A DNA stretch of 64,000 nucleotides from Pseudomonadota bacterium (GTDB taxonomy: Bacteria; Pseudomonadota; Alphaproteobacteria; Rhizobiales; Beijerinckiaceae): contig JAFAAP010000145.1 in NCBI GenBank assembly GCA_023426505.1, positions 1-64,000 on the forward strand. The letters are read 5' to 3'. Every line of letters starts with the position of its first letter. Within the stretch, counting starts at the first letter, position 1. Under the pieces are notes generated by a model. It had not been told where the DNA came from. It saw only the letters and a list, made by a program, of their open reading frames with translations, and ran no database searches. This document shows, piece after piece, positions 24,950 to 34,282 of the stretch. A program made the position numbers and the translations under genes.

Positions 24950-27394
24950 TCAACCGGAACCCACCGGCTCCCTGGGCGAAACACTCCTTTCGGCGACCTG
25001 CGACAGGCGGTCCTCGCTTTCCTCGGCCCGGCGCTCGATCTGGGCTATCAGCGCATCGGCCATTTCCTGGAGCCGCTGCCGGTCCGGCTCCGGGAACTCG
25101 CGCGGCTGAGTGTCGATCACGGACAGGGACCCGATGACCAGCCCGGAGGAGGTCCGCAACGGGGCTCCCGCATAGAACCGGATCCCCTTCTCCAGCACGA
25201 GCGGATCGTCGGCGAAGCGGTCGTCCTTGGTCACGTCCTCGGACACCAGCACTTCGTTGGCGGCGACCACGTGGGCGTCGAGCGCCCCGTCGTGAGGAGC
25301 CTGATGAGGGACCTGCGCCTCCTCGCCTGCGGCCGGTGCGGCCGGGTGCGGCCGGAGCACCTCGTCGACGAAGGACACGAGGGCGATCGGGGCATCGAAC
25401 GCCTTCGCGACATTCCTGGATACTTCATCGAACTGCCGGTTCCTGGCGGATGCCAGGCCGAGATCGTGCAGGGCCGCGAGCTGCGTCTGCTCCGTGTCGG
25501 GGAGGACCGGGGGCGCTCCGCCGGGCTGGGCCGGGCGCGCGATCCAGGAATTCACCTGGTCGACGCAGGCCTCCAGCGAGGCGAAGACCGCATCGGCCGC
25601 CATCTGCTTCTTCAGATCCTCGGTCTGGCCGGCGGCCGGCGCCAGGTTCCAGCAGCAGACGACGAGCTTCACATGCGGCGCCCGGCGACGCAGGCGGCGG
25701 CAGATGTAGCGGGCGTACACCTGCGGCTGCGGGTGCAGATAGGACAGGCAGACCACGTCCACCCCCTCCAGGTCGAGTTGCCCGAGGGCGCCCTGGCTGA
25801 CGGCGATCGGCGGCAGGACGCGGGCGCCGATGCCGCGCTCGTCGAGCGCCTGCGCGGCCATTTCGGCCGCCGCGCGGTCGAGCTCGGTGCGCCCGGCGAC
25901 GCAGAGGACGGATTGCGGCCGGTCCGCCGGAGGAGAGGGCGGGACTGCATGGTCCGTCCCGTCCTCCGCCTTGCCGGCAGAGGCCTTCTCCCGGACGTGG
26001 TCCTCGATCTCCCGCACGACGCAGATCGCCGTGTCGGCGACGAGCCGCCGGTAGTTGGTGTCCGTGGTGCTGCGCTGGCGGTCGTTTTCCGCAAGGCGCA
26101 GGGCCGGAATGCCGACATTGTCGTAGAACTCCCGCGAGGAGCACTCGTCGACGTAATCCTCGGCGATTTCCACCGCCTCCTCCAGGTTGCCGGCCAGCAG
26201 GCGCTGGTAGAGCCGTTCCTCCGGGGCGAGCACCGGATCGCTGCCCAGAAGGACCCCGAGGAACTCCAGCTGCGGCACGTAGCGGCCGATCACCACGAGG
26301 CAGACGGTCAGAGGAGTGGCGAGAAAGAGCCCGACCGGTCCCCACAGGGATGTCCAGAAGATCGCCGCCATGATGATGGCCAGCGACGAGAGGCCGGTGC
26401 TGGAGCCGTAGAGCCAGGGCTCGATGACGTTGTTGCTGACGAGCTCGGCGAACAGGAACAGTCCCAGGACCCAGAACAGCATCGTCCAGCCGGGATCGAC
26501 CGCGATCGCGAGCGCGACCGGGAAGAGGGCGGCCAGGAAGGGGCCGAGATAGGGGATGAATCGCAGAACGGCCGCCAGGAGCCCCCACAGGATCGCATTG
26601 GGCACCCCGATGAAATAGAGCGCGATGCCGATCGGGATGCCGTAGGTCAGGTTCACCACGAGCTGCATCAGCAGGTAGCGGCTGACGCGGGCGGCCGCGT
26701 CGTTGATCGCCTGCGTGCTCTTCTGGAGGTCGCCCGCGCCGGCGAGCTTGATGAAGCGGTCGCGCAGATCCTCCTGCTCGAGCAGCACGAAGATGACGAA
26801 GATGACCACGAGCCCGGCCGTGGCGAGCGGCGCGAGCAGCGGGCCGATCACGGTCTGGATGATCTCGAGCGGCTTGGCCTGCGGGGATTCGAGGCGGACC
26901 GTGACCGGTTCCTGCGGCGCCGGTCCTGCACCAAGCCCCGGCTGGGACTGCGGCTGCTCGGGCTTGGCCTTGTCGCCCGAGATCTCCTTGCCGAGGTCCT
27001 CGATGGTGGTGGTGACCTTCTCGACCACGCCGCCGCCAGGAGCCGATTGCTGCAGGGAGCGGATCTTCTGGGTGATGGTGGTCTGGTAGGACGGGAGGTT
27101 GTCGGCGAGCTGGATCAGCTGGCGCCCGACCACGAAGGCGATGCCGGCGATGAGGATGAACGCGAGGGTCACGGCGACGAGCACCGCGGCGATCCGGGGC
27201 AGCCGGAAGCGCCTGAACCAGTTCACCAGGGGTGTCAGGGCGAAGCTCAGGAGGATCGCCAGGGCGAAGGGGATGAAGATGTCCCGACCGAAATAGAGCG
27301 CCCCGATCGCCAGGACGATGCCGCCTGCCGTCAGGACGGGAGAGCTGGCCGGCGGCGCAGCAGGCTGAAGAGGCGGCGGAGCCGGGTCGGCCAT
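24950..27394 (-). CDS. AI-2E family permease fused to Rossmann-like and GAF domains
   Basis: 814 residues, more than twice the usual AI-2E permease. Residues 20-380 form the PerM/AI-2E membrane domain (VLRFIPYLGPFLAALFP, ELVSNNVIEPWLYG are family motifs) with a Pro/Gln-rich loop at 140-165. Residues 385-470 are a charged helical linker. Residues 495-615 (SVLCVAGRTELDR to KLVVCCWN) resemble a Rossmann or B12-binding-like fold without the DxHxxG cobalamin motif. Residues 640-785 are a GAF domain. It suggests a permease gated by a cytoplasmic signal; substrate unknown. Confidence 0.85.
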   Translation of the reverse strand: MADPAPPPLQPAAPPASSPVLTAGGIVLAIGALYFGRDIFIPFALAILLSFALTPLVNWFRRFRLPRIAAVLVAVTLAFILIAGIAFVVGRQLIQLADNLPSYQTTITQKIRSLQQSAPGGGVVEKVTTTIEDLGKEISGDKAKPEQPQSQPGLGAGPAPQEPVTVRLESPQAKPLEIIQTVIGPLLAPLATAGLVVIFVIFVLLEQEDLRDRFIKLAGAGDLQKSTQAINDAAARVSRYLLMQLVVNLTYGIPIGIALYFIGVPNAILWGLLAAVLRFIPYLGPFLAALFPVALAIAVDPGWTMLFWVLGLFLFAELVSNNVIEPWLYGSSTGLSSLAIIMAAIFWTSLWGPVGLFLATPLTVCLVVIGRYVPQLEFLGVLLGSDPVLAPEERLYQRLLAGNLEEAVEIAEDYVDECSSREFYDNVGIPALRLAENDRQRSTTDTNYRRLVADTAICVVREIEDHVREKASAGKAEDGTDHAVPPSPPADRPQSVLCVAGRTELDRAAAEMAAQALDERGIGARVLPPIAVSQGALGQLDLEGVDVVCLSYLHPQPQVYARYICRRLRRRAPHVKLVVCCWNLAPAAGQTEDLKKQMAADAVFASLEACVDQVNSWIARPAQPGGAPPVLPDTEQTQLAALHDLGLASARNRQFDEVSRNVAKAFDAPIALVSFVDEVLRPHPAAPAAGEEAQVPHQAPHDGALDAHVVAANEVLVSEDVTKDDRFADDPLVLEKGIRFYAGAPLRTSSGLVIGSLSVIDTQPREFPEPDRQRLQEMADALIAQIERRAEESEDRLSQVAERSVSPREPVGSG

Positions 27395-27472
27395 GATGCG
27401 ACACCTTCCGGGTGGGTTGACCGGAAGACAACTCGGCTCGAGGCTCGTTGGATCCGGCTAAGCCTGCGGGCC

Positions 27473-27522
27473 GGAAGGGGAGACGCGCGGCCGGTGGCGT
27501 GCCGGGGCGCGTCTCCCCTTCC
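27473..27522. terminator. 16-bp stem inverted repeat between two minus-strand genes
   Basis: GGAAGGGGAGACGCGC pairs perfectly with 27507-27522 across an 18-base loop that is itself GC-rich. It sits 24 bp past the stop of the propeller gene and 79 bp before the next start. No T-run follows, so factor-independent termination is uncertain. Confidence 0.45.
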
Positions 27523-27545
27523 CTATGCGCCCCTTCGCGCTGGCT

Positions 27546-29048
27546 TCAGATGAACAGGTCCCTCGTTTGGGTCACGAAGACGCTGCCCTCGTCCACATAG
27601 GCCAGGGTCTGGCCGTCGTCGGACAGCGACGGATTCGGGAAGAACCCGCGCTCGACCCGCGCGAGCTTGTCCGTACACCGGTCGTACACGAACACCTGCC
27701 GGTCGGGGTTCACCGGACCCGCATAGTCGGAGGCCTCGTTCTCGAAGGTGACGTAGCGCCCATCCGCTGAGATCTCGGGGTCGAAGGAGCCGCGGGTGAG
27801 CTGCGTCCCGTCGCTCTCGATCGACACGCGCTCCGTGACGCCGGTTTTCCGGTCGAACACGAAGATGTCCGCAACGCCGTTGGTGTCCCCGCGCACGAGG
27901 TTGGACGCGTAGCTCGAATAGACCACGAAGCGCCCGTCGGCCGAGATCTCGGCCTCGCCGCTGTTGTCGCTCCCGCCCTGGCCGCTGCGGGTCTCGGAGA
28001 TGCGCTCGGTCGTGCCCGCGAGCCGGTCGTACAGGAAGACGTCCCCTGTGTTCGTGTCGCCGGGCACCAGGTTGGACGCGAAGCTCATATAGGTCACGTA
28101 GCGCCCGTCCGCCGAGATTGACGGGTCGTGGCTCCAGCCGTTCGATTGAGCGCCGTCATGCGCGACGGATACCCGCTCGGTCGTGCCGGCCTGCTGGTCG
28201 TGGACGAAGATGTCGTGCCCGCCATTCGTGTCGCCCGCCACCAGATTCGACGCCTTGCTCTCGAAGGCGATGAAGCGGCCGTTCGCCGACAGGGCCGGCG
28301 CCTCGGCGAAATCGCTGACGCCGCTGTAGTCGTCGCCCTGCGTGCCGTCCGACGCGACCGAGACGCGCTTCGCCGTGTGCGTCACCCGGTCGAACACGAA
28401 CACGTCGGCGGTGTCGTTCGTATCGCCCGCCACGATGCCTGACGCGAAGCTGATATAGGCCACGAAGCGGCCGTCGGCCGAAATGGCCGGCGTGAAGGCC
28501 TCCGCATCGGCGCTGCCATCCGCCTTCATGGAGACCCGCTCGATCTGGCCCGTCTGCCGGTCACGGACGAACACGTCGGAGAGCCCGCCATCGTGATCGC
28601 CTGGGATCAGGTCCGGGGAGCTGCTCCTGAAGGCCACGTAGCGGCCGTCGCCCGACAGGTCGGGGCCGTCGCCGTCCACGGCCCTTCCGTCAGGGGCGGT
28701 GGAAACTGGCTCGGCCTCCGCCCGGTCCGTGACGCCGATGTGGAAATGCCCGTAGACGGCCTTGTGGCCGATCGTGGCCTTGACCTCGATGGTATGGTGC
28801 TGGGCCGACTCGTAATCGAGCAGGGATCCGTCCGCCACGGTGACGATTCCGGTCTTCGGGTCGATCCTGAACGCGCCGCCCGCATCGTCGGCCAGGCTGT
28901 AGACGACCGGCCCCTTGGCCTTGCGGATGAAGGCGGCCACGTCGATCCCGACCTCGGTCCCGGCCGCGGCTCCCTCTGCAACCAGGTTTCTCGCGCCGTC
29001 GGCGTCCCAGATGGCCGTTTTCTTGTGCCCGTGCTTTGCTCGTCCCAT
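27546..29048 (-). CDS. cadherin-like domain plus seven-bladed TolB/PD40-type propeller protein
   Basis: 500 residues without an N-terminal signal peptide. Residues 45-110 carry a cadherin-like repeat (FRIDPKTGIVTVADGSLLDYE). From about 131 to 490 there are seven related blades, each starting ISADGRYVAF-like, followed by ASNLVAGDTN, DVFVFDR and RVSV; the Asp-rich turns suggest calcium binding. The end reads TQTRDLFI. Lack of a signal peptide, cadherin repeat and acidic composition suggest type I secretion, but no transporter is adjacent. Ligand unknown. Confidence 0.82.
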   Translation of the reverse strand: MGRAKHGHKKTAIWDADGARNLVAEGAAAGTEVGIDVAAFIRKAKGPVVYSLADDAGGAFRIDPKTGIVTVADGSLLDYESAQHHTIEVKATIGHKAVYGHFHIGVTDRAEAEPVSTAPDGRAVDGDGPDLSGDGRYVAFRSSSPDLIPGDHDGGLSDVFVRDRQTGQIERVSMKADGSADAEAFTPAISADGRFVAYISFASGIVAGDTNDTADVFVFDRVTHTAKRVSVASDGTQGDDYSGVSDFAEAPALSANGRFIAFESKASNLVAGDTNGGHDIFVHDQQAGTTERVSVAHDGAQSNGWSHDPSISADGRYVTYMSFASNLVPGDTNTGDVFLYDRLAGTTERISETRSGQGGSDNSGEAEISADGRFVVYSSYASNLVRGDTNGVADIFVFDRKTGVTERVSIESDGTQLTRGSFDPEISADGRYVTFENEASDYAGPVNPDRQVFVYDRCTDKLARVERGFFPNPSLSDDGQTLAYVDEGSVFVTQTRDLFI

Positions 29049-29334
29049 CGTCGCCTCCAGGTTTTTTCGGGAAGGGGTGAGACTGAAGGCGCAATCGGCA
29101 GGCGGCCAGAGGGTGCCGGGACGACGAGCCGTAGTTGCACCTCTCTTAACCCGAGGTCGCAGGGACTCGACTCTTTTGCCTGCCGGCTCCGTTGACTTTT
29201 GGGCGATTGACCTCCCGTCGCCTTCCCGTGGAGGTACATCCCATAACCCCTTGCCGCGAGGGTCCCTCCATCGACGTCGCGCCGCCTCCGATGCCCGTGA
29301 CCCGCCTCTCCGGATCCCGGACGGCGCTGCAGGG

Positions 29335-30891
29335 TTACGGCCTCATGGCGGAGACCCGGCGCCTGCCGAGGCCTGACAGAACCAGGATGATCGGCCCCAG
29401 AAGCACGAGCGCCGCGATCATCGCCCAGGCTTCGTTCGTAGCAGTGGCGAGGCCCGCCCGTTCGAGCAGGGGCCGCACGTAGGCCTGGACCATCGGGTTG
29501 TCGGGCGACGGCAGGGGCCCCGACAGGAAGGTTTCAGGAATGCCGATGGCGCGGGCGGCGTCGAGGTCCCCGCCTTTGAGCCGCGCGAGCAGGATCCGCG
29601 CATGTTCGGGCGCCCGGGTCCAGATCACCGTGTCGATGAGGGCGAGGCCGACGGCGCCGCCGAGATTGCGCATGAGGTTGAACAGGCTGCTCCCGTCCGG
29701 CACGCGATCGGGCGGAAGATGGCCGAGCGCCACGCGGGTCGGCGGCAGGAGGCAGAGCATGATCGCGACCCCGCGGATCACCTGCGGCCAGAGCATCGCG
29801 TCGAAATCGGCATCGCGGGGCTGGAAGGCGCTGAGGCCCAAGCCGAGACCGAAGAGACCAAACCCGACGAGCGTGAGGGTGACCGCGTCGATCCGGCGCT
29901 CCGCCTGGATGACGAGCGGTGCGCTCACGAGCTGTGCGACCCCGGTGACCAGCATGATCTCGCCGATCCGCAGCGAGCCGTGGCCGCGCACGAACGCGAG
30001 AAACACCGGCATGAGATAGACCGAGCCGTACAATCCGATCCCGGTGAGGAAGCTCAGGGCGCATCCGACCGCGAGGCGCCGGTCGCCCAGGGCCGACAGG
30101 TCCACCACCGGCGCCGACGCGCGCAGGGTGCGGCGGACGAACAGGATTCCCGAAGCCATGCACAGGACGAAGAGCGCCAGGATGCCCGGTGAGAGCCAGC
30201 CCCTGCGAGGGGCCTCCTTGAGGCCGATCTCGAGAGCCGCGAGACCGATGGCGACGCCGAGCAGGGCGATCCAGTCGAACGCGCGCGCCAGGCCGGGATC
30301 AGGGCGCTCCCTCGGGAGGCACAGGAACCCGGCCGTGCCGGCGGCCATCCCCGGCCCGACATTGATCAGGAAGAGCCAGTGCCAGGAAAAGGTCTGGGTG
30401 ATCCAGCCGCCCACGATGGGCCCCAATGTCGGCGCCAGGACCGCGAGGACGCCCGCGATGGTCGTCGCGACCTGCTCGTCCTTCTTCGGGAAGAGCAGGA
30501 AGACCGCCGCGAATACCGTCGGGATCAGGGTTCCGCCCGCGAAGCCCTGCACCACGCGCCACAGGGTCAGCGACGCGAAGCCCGCGCTGGCGGCGCACCC
30601 GACGGACGCCATGGTGAAGACCGCGATGGCGGTCGCGAACAGGCCGCGCATCGTGAGCATGCGGGTGAACCAGCCGGTCAGCGGGATCGAGATCACCTCG
30701 GCGATCAGGTAGGCGGTCTGAACCCAGCTCATCCGATCCGGCGGAATCTCGAGGGCCGACCGGATTTCCGGCAGGGACGTGGCCACCACCTGGATGTCCA
30801 GGATCGCCATGAACATGCCCAGTCCCATGGCGCAGAACCCGGCCCAGGTCCGGACGGACACGCGCTCGCCCGGCATGCCGAGCGCCGTCAT
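29335..30891 (-). CDS. MFS transporter, DHA2 family, linked to polyketide synthase
   Basis: 518 residues, about 14 transmembrane helices. First-helix motif FMAILDIQVVATSLPEI and loop GWFTRMLTMRG place it in the EmrB-like DHA2 family. It starts 4 bp after the stop of the ICMT-like methyltransferase, which in turn overlaps the type III polyketide synthase, so it is the third gene of a tight operon and the likely exporter of the product. Confidence 0.88.
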   Translation of the reverse strand: MTALGMPGERVSVRTWAGFCAMGLGMFMAILDIQVVATSLPEIRSALEIPPDRMSWVQTAYLIAEVISIPLTGWFTRMLTMRGLFATAIAVFTMASVGCAASAGFASLTLWRVVQGFAGGTLIPTVFAAVFLLFPKKDEQVATTIAGVLAVLAPTLGPIVGGWITQTFSWHWLFLINVGPGMAAGTAGFLCLPRERPDPGLARAFDWIALLGVAIGLAALEIGLKEAPRRGWLSPGILALFVLCMASGILFVRRTLRASAPVVDLSALGDRRLAVGCALSFLTGIGLYGSVYLMPVFLAFVRGHGSLRIGEIMLVTGVAQLVSAPLVIQAERRIDAVTLTLVGFGLFGLGLGLSAFQPRDADFDAMLWPQVIRGVAIMLCLLPPTRVALGHLPPDRVPDGSSLFNLMRNLGGAVGLALIDTVIWTRAPEHARILLARLKGGDLDAARAIGIPETFLSGPLPSPDNPMVQAYVRPLLERAGLATATNEAWAMIAALVLLGPIILVLSGLGRRRVSAMRP

Positions 30892-30895
30892 CGCC

Positions 30896-31402
30896 CTACG
30901 CGGCCTGCGGCCGGGCGAATTCCCGGAGCGCCCGCGACTCGGCGCGGATCCGGATCGTCAGCACCGCGGCGTTCAGGAGGGAAAACAGGAGCGCGTACCA
31001 CACAAGCCCGAAAGCGAGGGGCAGAACGGCGATCTCGGCGGCAACGATGAGATAGTTGGGATGGCTCATGAACCGGTAGGGGCCGGTGCGAACGAGCGGC
31101 GCCCTCGGCAGGACGACGATGCGCGTGGTCCAGCGCTCGCCGAGGGATGCCAGGACCCAGAGTCGGGCGGCCTGGAGCGCCAGATAGGCCACGGCCCAGC
31201 CGGTTGCCAAGGGCCGGTTCCAGGCCAGGATCCAGAGTCCGAGCAGCCAGGCGGCATGCACCAGGACGATCAGCCGGTAGTGCCCCGCCCCGACCTCGAT
31301 CGCGCCGCGCGCCTTCAGCCGCCGCGTGTTGCGCCGTGCCCAGGCGAGTTCCCCCGCCCTCTGCAGGGTGACCAGCGTCAGCAGGGCGGGGCCGGCGCTC
31401 AC
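30896..31402 (-). CDS. isoprenylcysteine carboxyl methyltransferase-family protein
   Basis: 168 residues with four or five membrane helices. The ICMT signature RTGPYRFMSHPNYLIVAAE is intact, so it should methylate a lipophilic substrate with SAM at the membrane. It starts at GTG 31402, overlapping the polyketide synthase stop as GTGA. Homologues next to type III synthases (BpsB, SrsB) methylate alkylpyrones or alkylresorcinols. A very long frame in the same register continues upstream through the synthase gene and is spurious. Confidence 0.85.
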   Translation of the reverse strand: MSAGPALLTLVTLQRAGELAWARRNTRRLKARGAIEVGAGHYRLIVLVHAAWLLGLWILAWNRPLATGWAVAYLALQAARLWVLASLGERWTTRIVVLPRAPLVRTGPYRFMSHPNYLIVAAEIAVLPLAFGLVWYALLFSLLNAAVLTIRIRAESRALREFARPQAA

Positions 31403-32451
31403 CGGCTGCGCTCCAGGACGAGACAGGATGCGGTGAAGCCCGGCCCCATGGCGATCAGCAGGCAGCGCTGCGGCAGGCCGGAGCGGAGGACCCTCTCCAG
31501 CACGAAGAGGACCGTCGGGGCGGACATGTTGCCGTACATGGCGAGCACGTCCCGCTCGTGGTCCAGGGTGCCCTGGTCGAGATGCAGCACATGCTCGAGC
31601 GCCGCGATGATCTTGGGTCCGCCCGGATGGCACACGAAGCGGTCGATGGACGAAGCCGGGATCCCGAGCCGGTCCAGAATGCCCGCCACGGCCGGGCCGA
31701 GATGCGCCTCGGCGAAGGGCGGCAGCGCCCGTGCCAGGACGACGCCGAACCCGTCCGGGTCGATGTCCCATCCCATGATGTCCAGCGTGTCGTGCCAGGT
31801 GTGTTCGCCGCAGCCCTGCACCGTGGCGAAGCCGCCGTCGCCGGCCCGGACCACGAGGGCGGCCGCGCCGTCGGCGAAGAGGGCCGTCGACACCACGTTG
31901 GCGGCGGTCAGCTTGTCGGGCCGGACGGCGAGCGTCGACAGCTCGACGGTCACGAACAGGATGGTGGCTCCAGGAGACGCCGCCGCGAGGCGCGTGGCGA
32001 GGGCCAACCCGGTCACGCCGCCGGCGCAGCCGAGACCGAAGAGGGGAATGCGCGCCACATCCTCGCGAAAGCCGAGACGGTCCAGCAGATACGCGTCGAG
32101 GCTCGGCGTCGCGATTCCGGTCGAGGAGGCAGTGACGACCGCGTCGACGTCGGAGCCGTTCAGCCCGGCGGCGGCCAGGGCCTTGCGGGCCGCCTCTTCG
32201 AACAGATCCGCCGCGCTCTGCAGATAGACCTCCGTCCGGTCGGGCCAGCCGTGCGGCTCGAGGTACCATTCGAGCGGCCGCGCGGCATGGCGCTGGACGA
32301 CCCCGGCCGTCTGGAAGACCTGCTCGACCTTGTCGAAATCGCCGAACTGCGCGCCGAAGACCCGGCGCGCGGCTGTCGCGATATCCTTCTGCGTCAGGAT
32401 ATGGGGCGGAACGGCGGTCGCGAGCGACAACAAGGCCGGACAGGGTGCCAT
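31399..32451 (-). CDS. type III polyketide synthase (chalcone/stilbene synthase family)
   Basis: 350 residues. The catalytic triad is visible: C142 in FGLGCAGGVTG, H275 in FVCHPGGPK and N308 in YGNMSAPTV. Bacterial members extend fatty acyl-CoA starters with malonyl-CoA to alkylpyrones or alkylresorcinols. An ICMT-like methyltransferase and a DHA2 exporter follow without gaps, making a complete small biosynthesis and export unit. The product cannot be read from sequence, but a methylated phenolic lipid or pyrone is likely. Confidence 0.92.
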   Translation of the reverse strand: MAPCPALLSLATAVPPHILTQKDIATAARRVFGAQFGDFDKVEQVFQTAGVVQRHAARPLEWYLEPHGWPDRTEVYLQSAADLFEEAARKALAAAGLNGSDVDAVVTASSTGIATPSLDAYLLDRLGFREDVARIPLFGLGCAGGVTGLALATRLAAASPGATILFVTVELSTLAVRPDKLTAANVVSTALFADGAAALVVRAGDGGFATVQGCGEHTWHDTLDIMGWDIDPDGFGVVLARALPPFAEAHLGPAVAGILDRLGIPASSIDRFVCHPGGPKIIAALEHVLHLDQGTLDHERDVLAMYGNMSAPTVLFVLERVLRSGLPQRCLLIAMGPGFTASCLVLERSR

Positions 32452-32455
32452 GGAG

Positions 32456-32477
32456 CGTTCCCATGCCTCCGGGAACG
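32456..32477 (-). promoter_or_regulatory. hairpin presenting the ribosome site of the polyketide synthase gene
   Basis: On the minus strand CGTTCCC pairs with GGGAACG; the 8-base loop is GGAGGCAT, which contains GGAGG. The stem ends 4 nt before the ATG. Melting or folding could set the spacing of the ribosome site. Function is inferred only. Confidence 0.35.
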
Positions 32478-32642
32478 ATGCCGGAAGCCATCACAGCGCA
32501 CATGCATGATCATATCGGGGACCCGCCGCCGCGCGACACTGCGCATAGTGGCGCGGCGCCCGCGCATTCTTCCCTCCTGCGTCCCTCTTGCGATCCGGCG
32601 CCGCATGGCGCTAGCTGGGCGCCCCCGCATCCGACGCCCGCC

Positions 32643-33836
32643 ATGACCGCCCGTACCCGCCTCTCCCGCTCCCAGGCCCGCCGCATCGCGCTCGCCGCCC
32701 AGGGCCTCGCCGAAGGCCGCCCCGCCGCCCCGACCGGGCGCCACGTCGCCCGCGTTCTCGGGCGCTCGAACCTGCTCCAGATCGATTCGGTGAACGTGCT
32801 GGTCCGGGCCCATTACATGCCGCTCTTCTCGCGGCTGGGCGCCTACGAGCGCGACCTGCTGGAACGAACCGCCTATCACCCGAGGAAGCGCGGCGCCTTC
32901 GAGTACTGGGGGCATGAGGCGTCCCTCATCCGGCTCGACCTGCATCCCCTGTTCCGCTGGCGCATGGCCCGGGCGGCCAGGGGCGAGGGCACCTATGGCG
33001 GGCTCGCCCGCTTCGGCCGCGAGAAGCGCGCCTTCATCGAGGAGGTCCGGCGCGAGATCGAGACGCGTGGGCCCTTGAGCGCGGGCGAGCTCAGCGGCGG
33101 CCACAAGGGCCAGGGCTCCTGGTGGGGCTGGAGCGACGGCAAGCGCGCCCTCGAGTGGCTGTTCTGGGCCGGCGAGGTCACCACCGCGACCCGGCGCGGA
33201 TTCGAGCGCGTCTACGACATCCCCGAGCGCGTGCTGCCGTCCGACATCCTCAACGCCCCGACGCCTTCGGACGAGGAGGCGCAGCGCGAGTTGCTGCGGC
33301 TTTCGATTCGGGCGCTGGGCGTCGCCAGCGAGCGATGCCTGCGCGATTACTTCCGCATCGAGCCCACCGACGCGAAGGCGCGCGTTCCCGAGCTCGTGGA
33401 GAATGGCGACCTCGTGCCGGTGGCGGTCGAGGGCTGGCCGGGACCGGTCTATCTCGATCCCGCCGCGAAGCTGCCGCGCCGGGTCGAGGCGCGGGCGCTT
33501 GTCTCGCCCTTCGATCCCATCGTCTGGGAGCGCACCCGCACGGAGCGCCTGTTCGACTTCCGCTACCGGATCGAGATCTACACCCCGGCCGAGAAGCGCG
33601 AATACGGCTACTACTGCCTGCCCTTCGTGCTGGGCGAAAACATCGTGGCCCGCCTCGACCTCAAGGCCGACCGGGCCGGGGGCCGGCTTCTCGTGCACTC
33701 CATTCACCCGGAGGCCGGTGTGGCCCCGGAGGAGATCGCAGCGCCCCTGAGCGAGGAACTTCGCCTCATGGCCGAATGGCTCGGCCTCGGGGCGATCGAA
33801 GCTCCGAAGGACTGGCGCAGGCGCCTCGGGATCTGA
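32643..33836 (+). CDS. YcaQ/AlkZ-type DNA crosslink glycosylase family protein
   Basis: 397 residues of the winged-helix YcaQ family (AlkX/AlkZ). The catalytic QxD motif is LLQIDSVNV near residue 45, and YWGHEASLI is a second conserved block. Family members excise alkylated or crosslinked bases, including toxin-induced interstrand crosslinks. It is divergent from the polyketide operon; a self-resistance role is possible but not supported beyond position. Start ATG 32643 begins the conserved [12 protein letters not shown] segment. Confidence 0.85.
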   Translation: MTARTRLSRSQARRIALAAQGLAEGRPAAPTGRHVARVLGRSNLLQIDSVNVLVRAHYMPLFSRLGAYERDLLERTAYHPRKRGAFEYWGHEASLIRLDLHPLFRWRMARAARGEGTYGGLARFGREKRAFIEEVRREIETRGPLSAGELSGGHKGQGSWWGWSDGKRALEWLFWAGEVTTATRRGFERVYDIPERVLPSDILNAPTPSDEEAQRELLRLSIRALGVASERCLRDYFRIEPTDAKARVPELVENGDLVPVAVEGWPGPVYLDPAAKLPRRVEARALVSPFDPIVWERTRTERLFDFRYRIEIYTPAEKREYGYYCLPFVLGENIVARLDLKADRAGGRLLVHSIHPEAGVAPEEIAAPLSEELRLMAEWLGLGAIEAPKDWRRRLGI

Positions 33837-33897
33837 GCCCGCAATGGCACCTTGGCCACGGCGCCCCATATCAGGGAACGCCACCAAGGAGATCCCC

Positions 33898-34218
33898 ATG
33901 ATCATCACCACCACGCCGACCGTCGAGGGCCGCCGCATCGCCTCCTACCGGGGCATCGTCTCGGGCGAGGCGATCTTCGGAGCCAACGTGTTTCGCGACT
34001 TCTTCGCGTCGATCCGGGACGTGGTGGGCGGACGCTCCGGCTCGTACGAGCGCGTGCTGCGCGACGGACGCGACACGGCCCTGCGGGAGATGATCGAGGA
34101 GGCCGAGCGCCTCGGGGCCCACGCGATCGTGGGCGTGCAGCTCGATTACGGCGCGCTCGGCGCCAACGAGGGCATGATGATGGTGACGGCGAACGGCACC
34201 GCCGTGACGCTGGAATAA
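33898..34218 (+). CDS. YbjQ family (heavy-metal-binding domain) protein
   Basis: 106 residues of the YbjQ/UPF0145 family: [21 protein letters not shown] at the start, GGRSGSYE in the middle and ALGANAIVG-like [11 protein letters not shown] near the end. These small proteins form pentameric rings of unknown role. AAGGAGATCCCC precedes the ATG at 33898. Confidence 0.88.
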   Translation: MIITTTPTVEGRRIASYRGIVSGEAIFGANVFRDFFASIRDVVGGRSGSYERVLRDGRDTALREMIEEAERLGAHAIVGVQLDYGALGANEGMMMVTANGTAVTLE

Positions 34219-34232
34219 GGGCTTCTTCAGGG

Positions 34233-34282
34233 GCGCATCGTTTGACGCTAAAAACCGGATCCACTTTTCCGAAACGATGCGC
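34233..34282. repeat. Rhizobiales-type palindromic element, intact copy
   Basis: Eleven-base arms GCGCATCGTTT and AAACGATGCGC enclose a core containing ACCGGATCCACTTTTCC. It fills the 64-bp space between two convergent stop codons and could fold as a shared terminator. A degenerate copy lies at 23460-23600. Confidence 0.7.

Noticed and set aside
30896..32503. A 535-codon frame on the minus strand
   Set aside because: The upstream two thirds is Arg/Pro-rich and lies inside the polyketide synthase in another frame; only 30896-31402 is coding.
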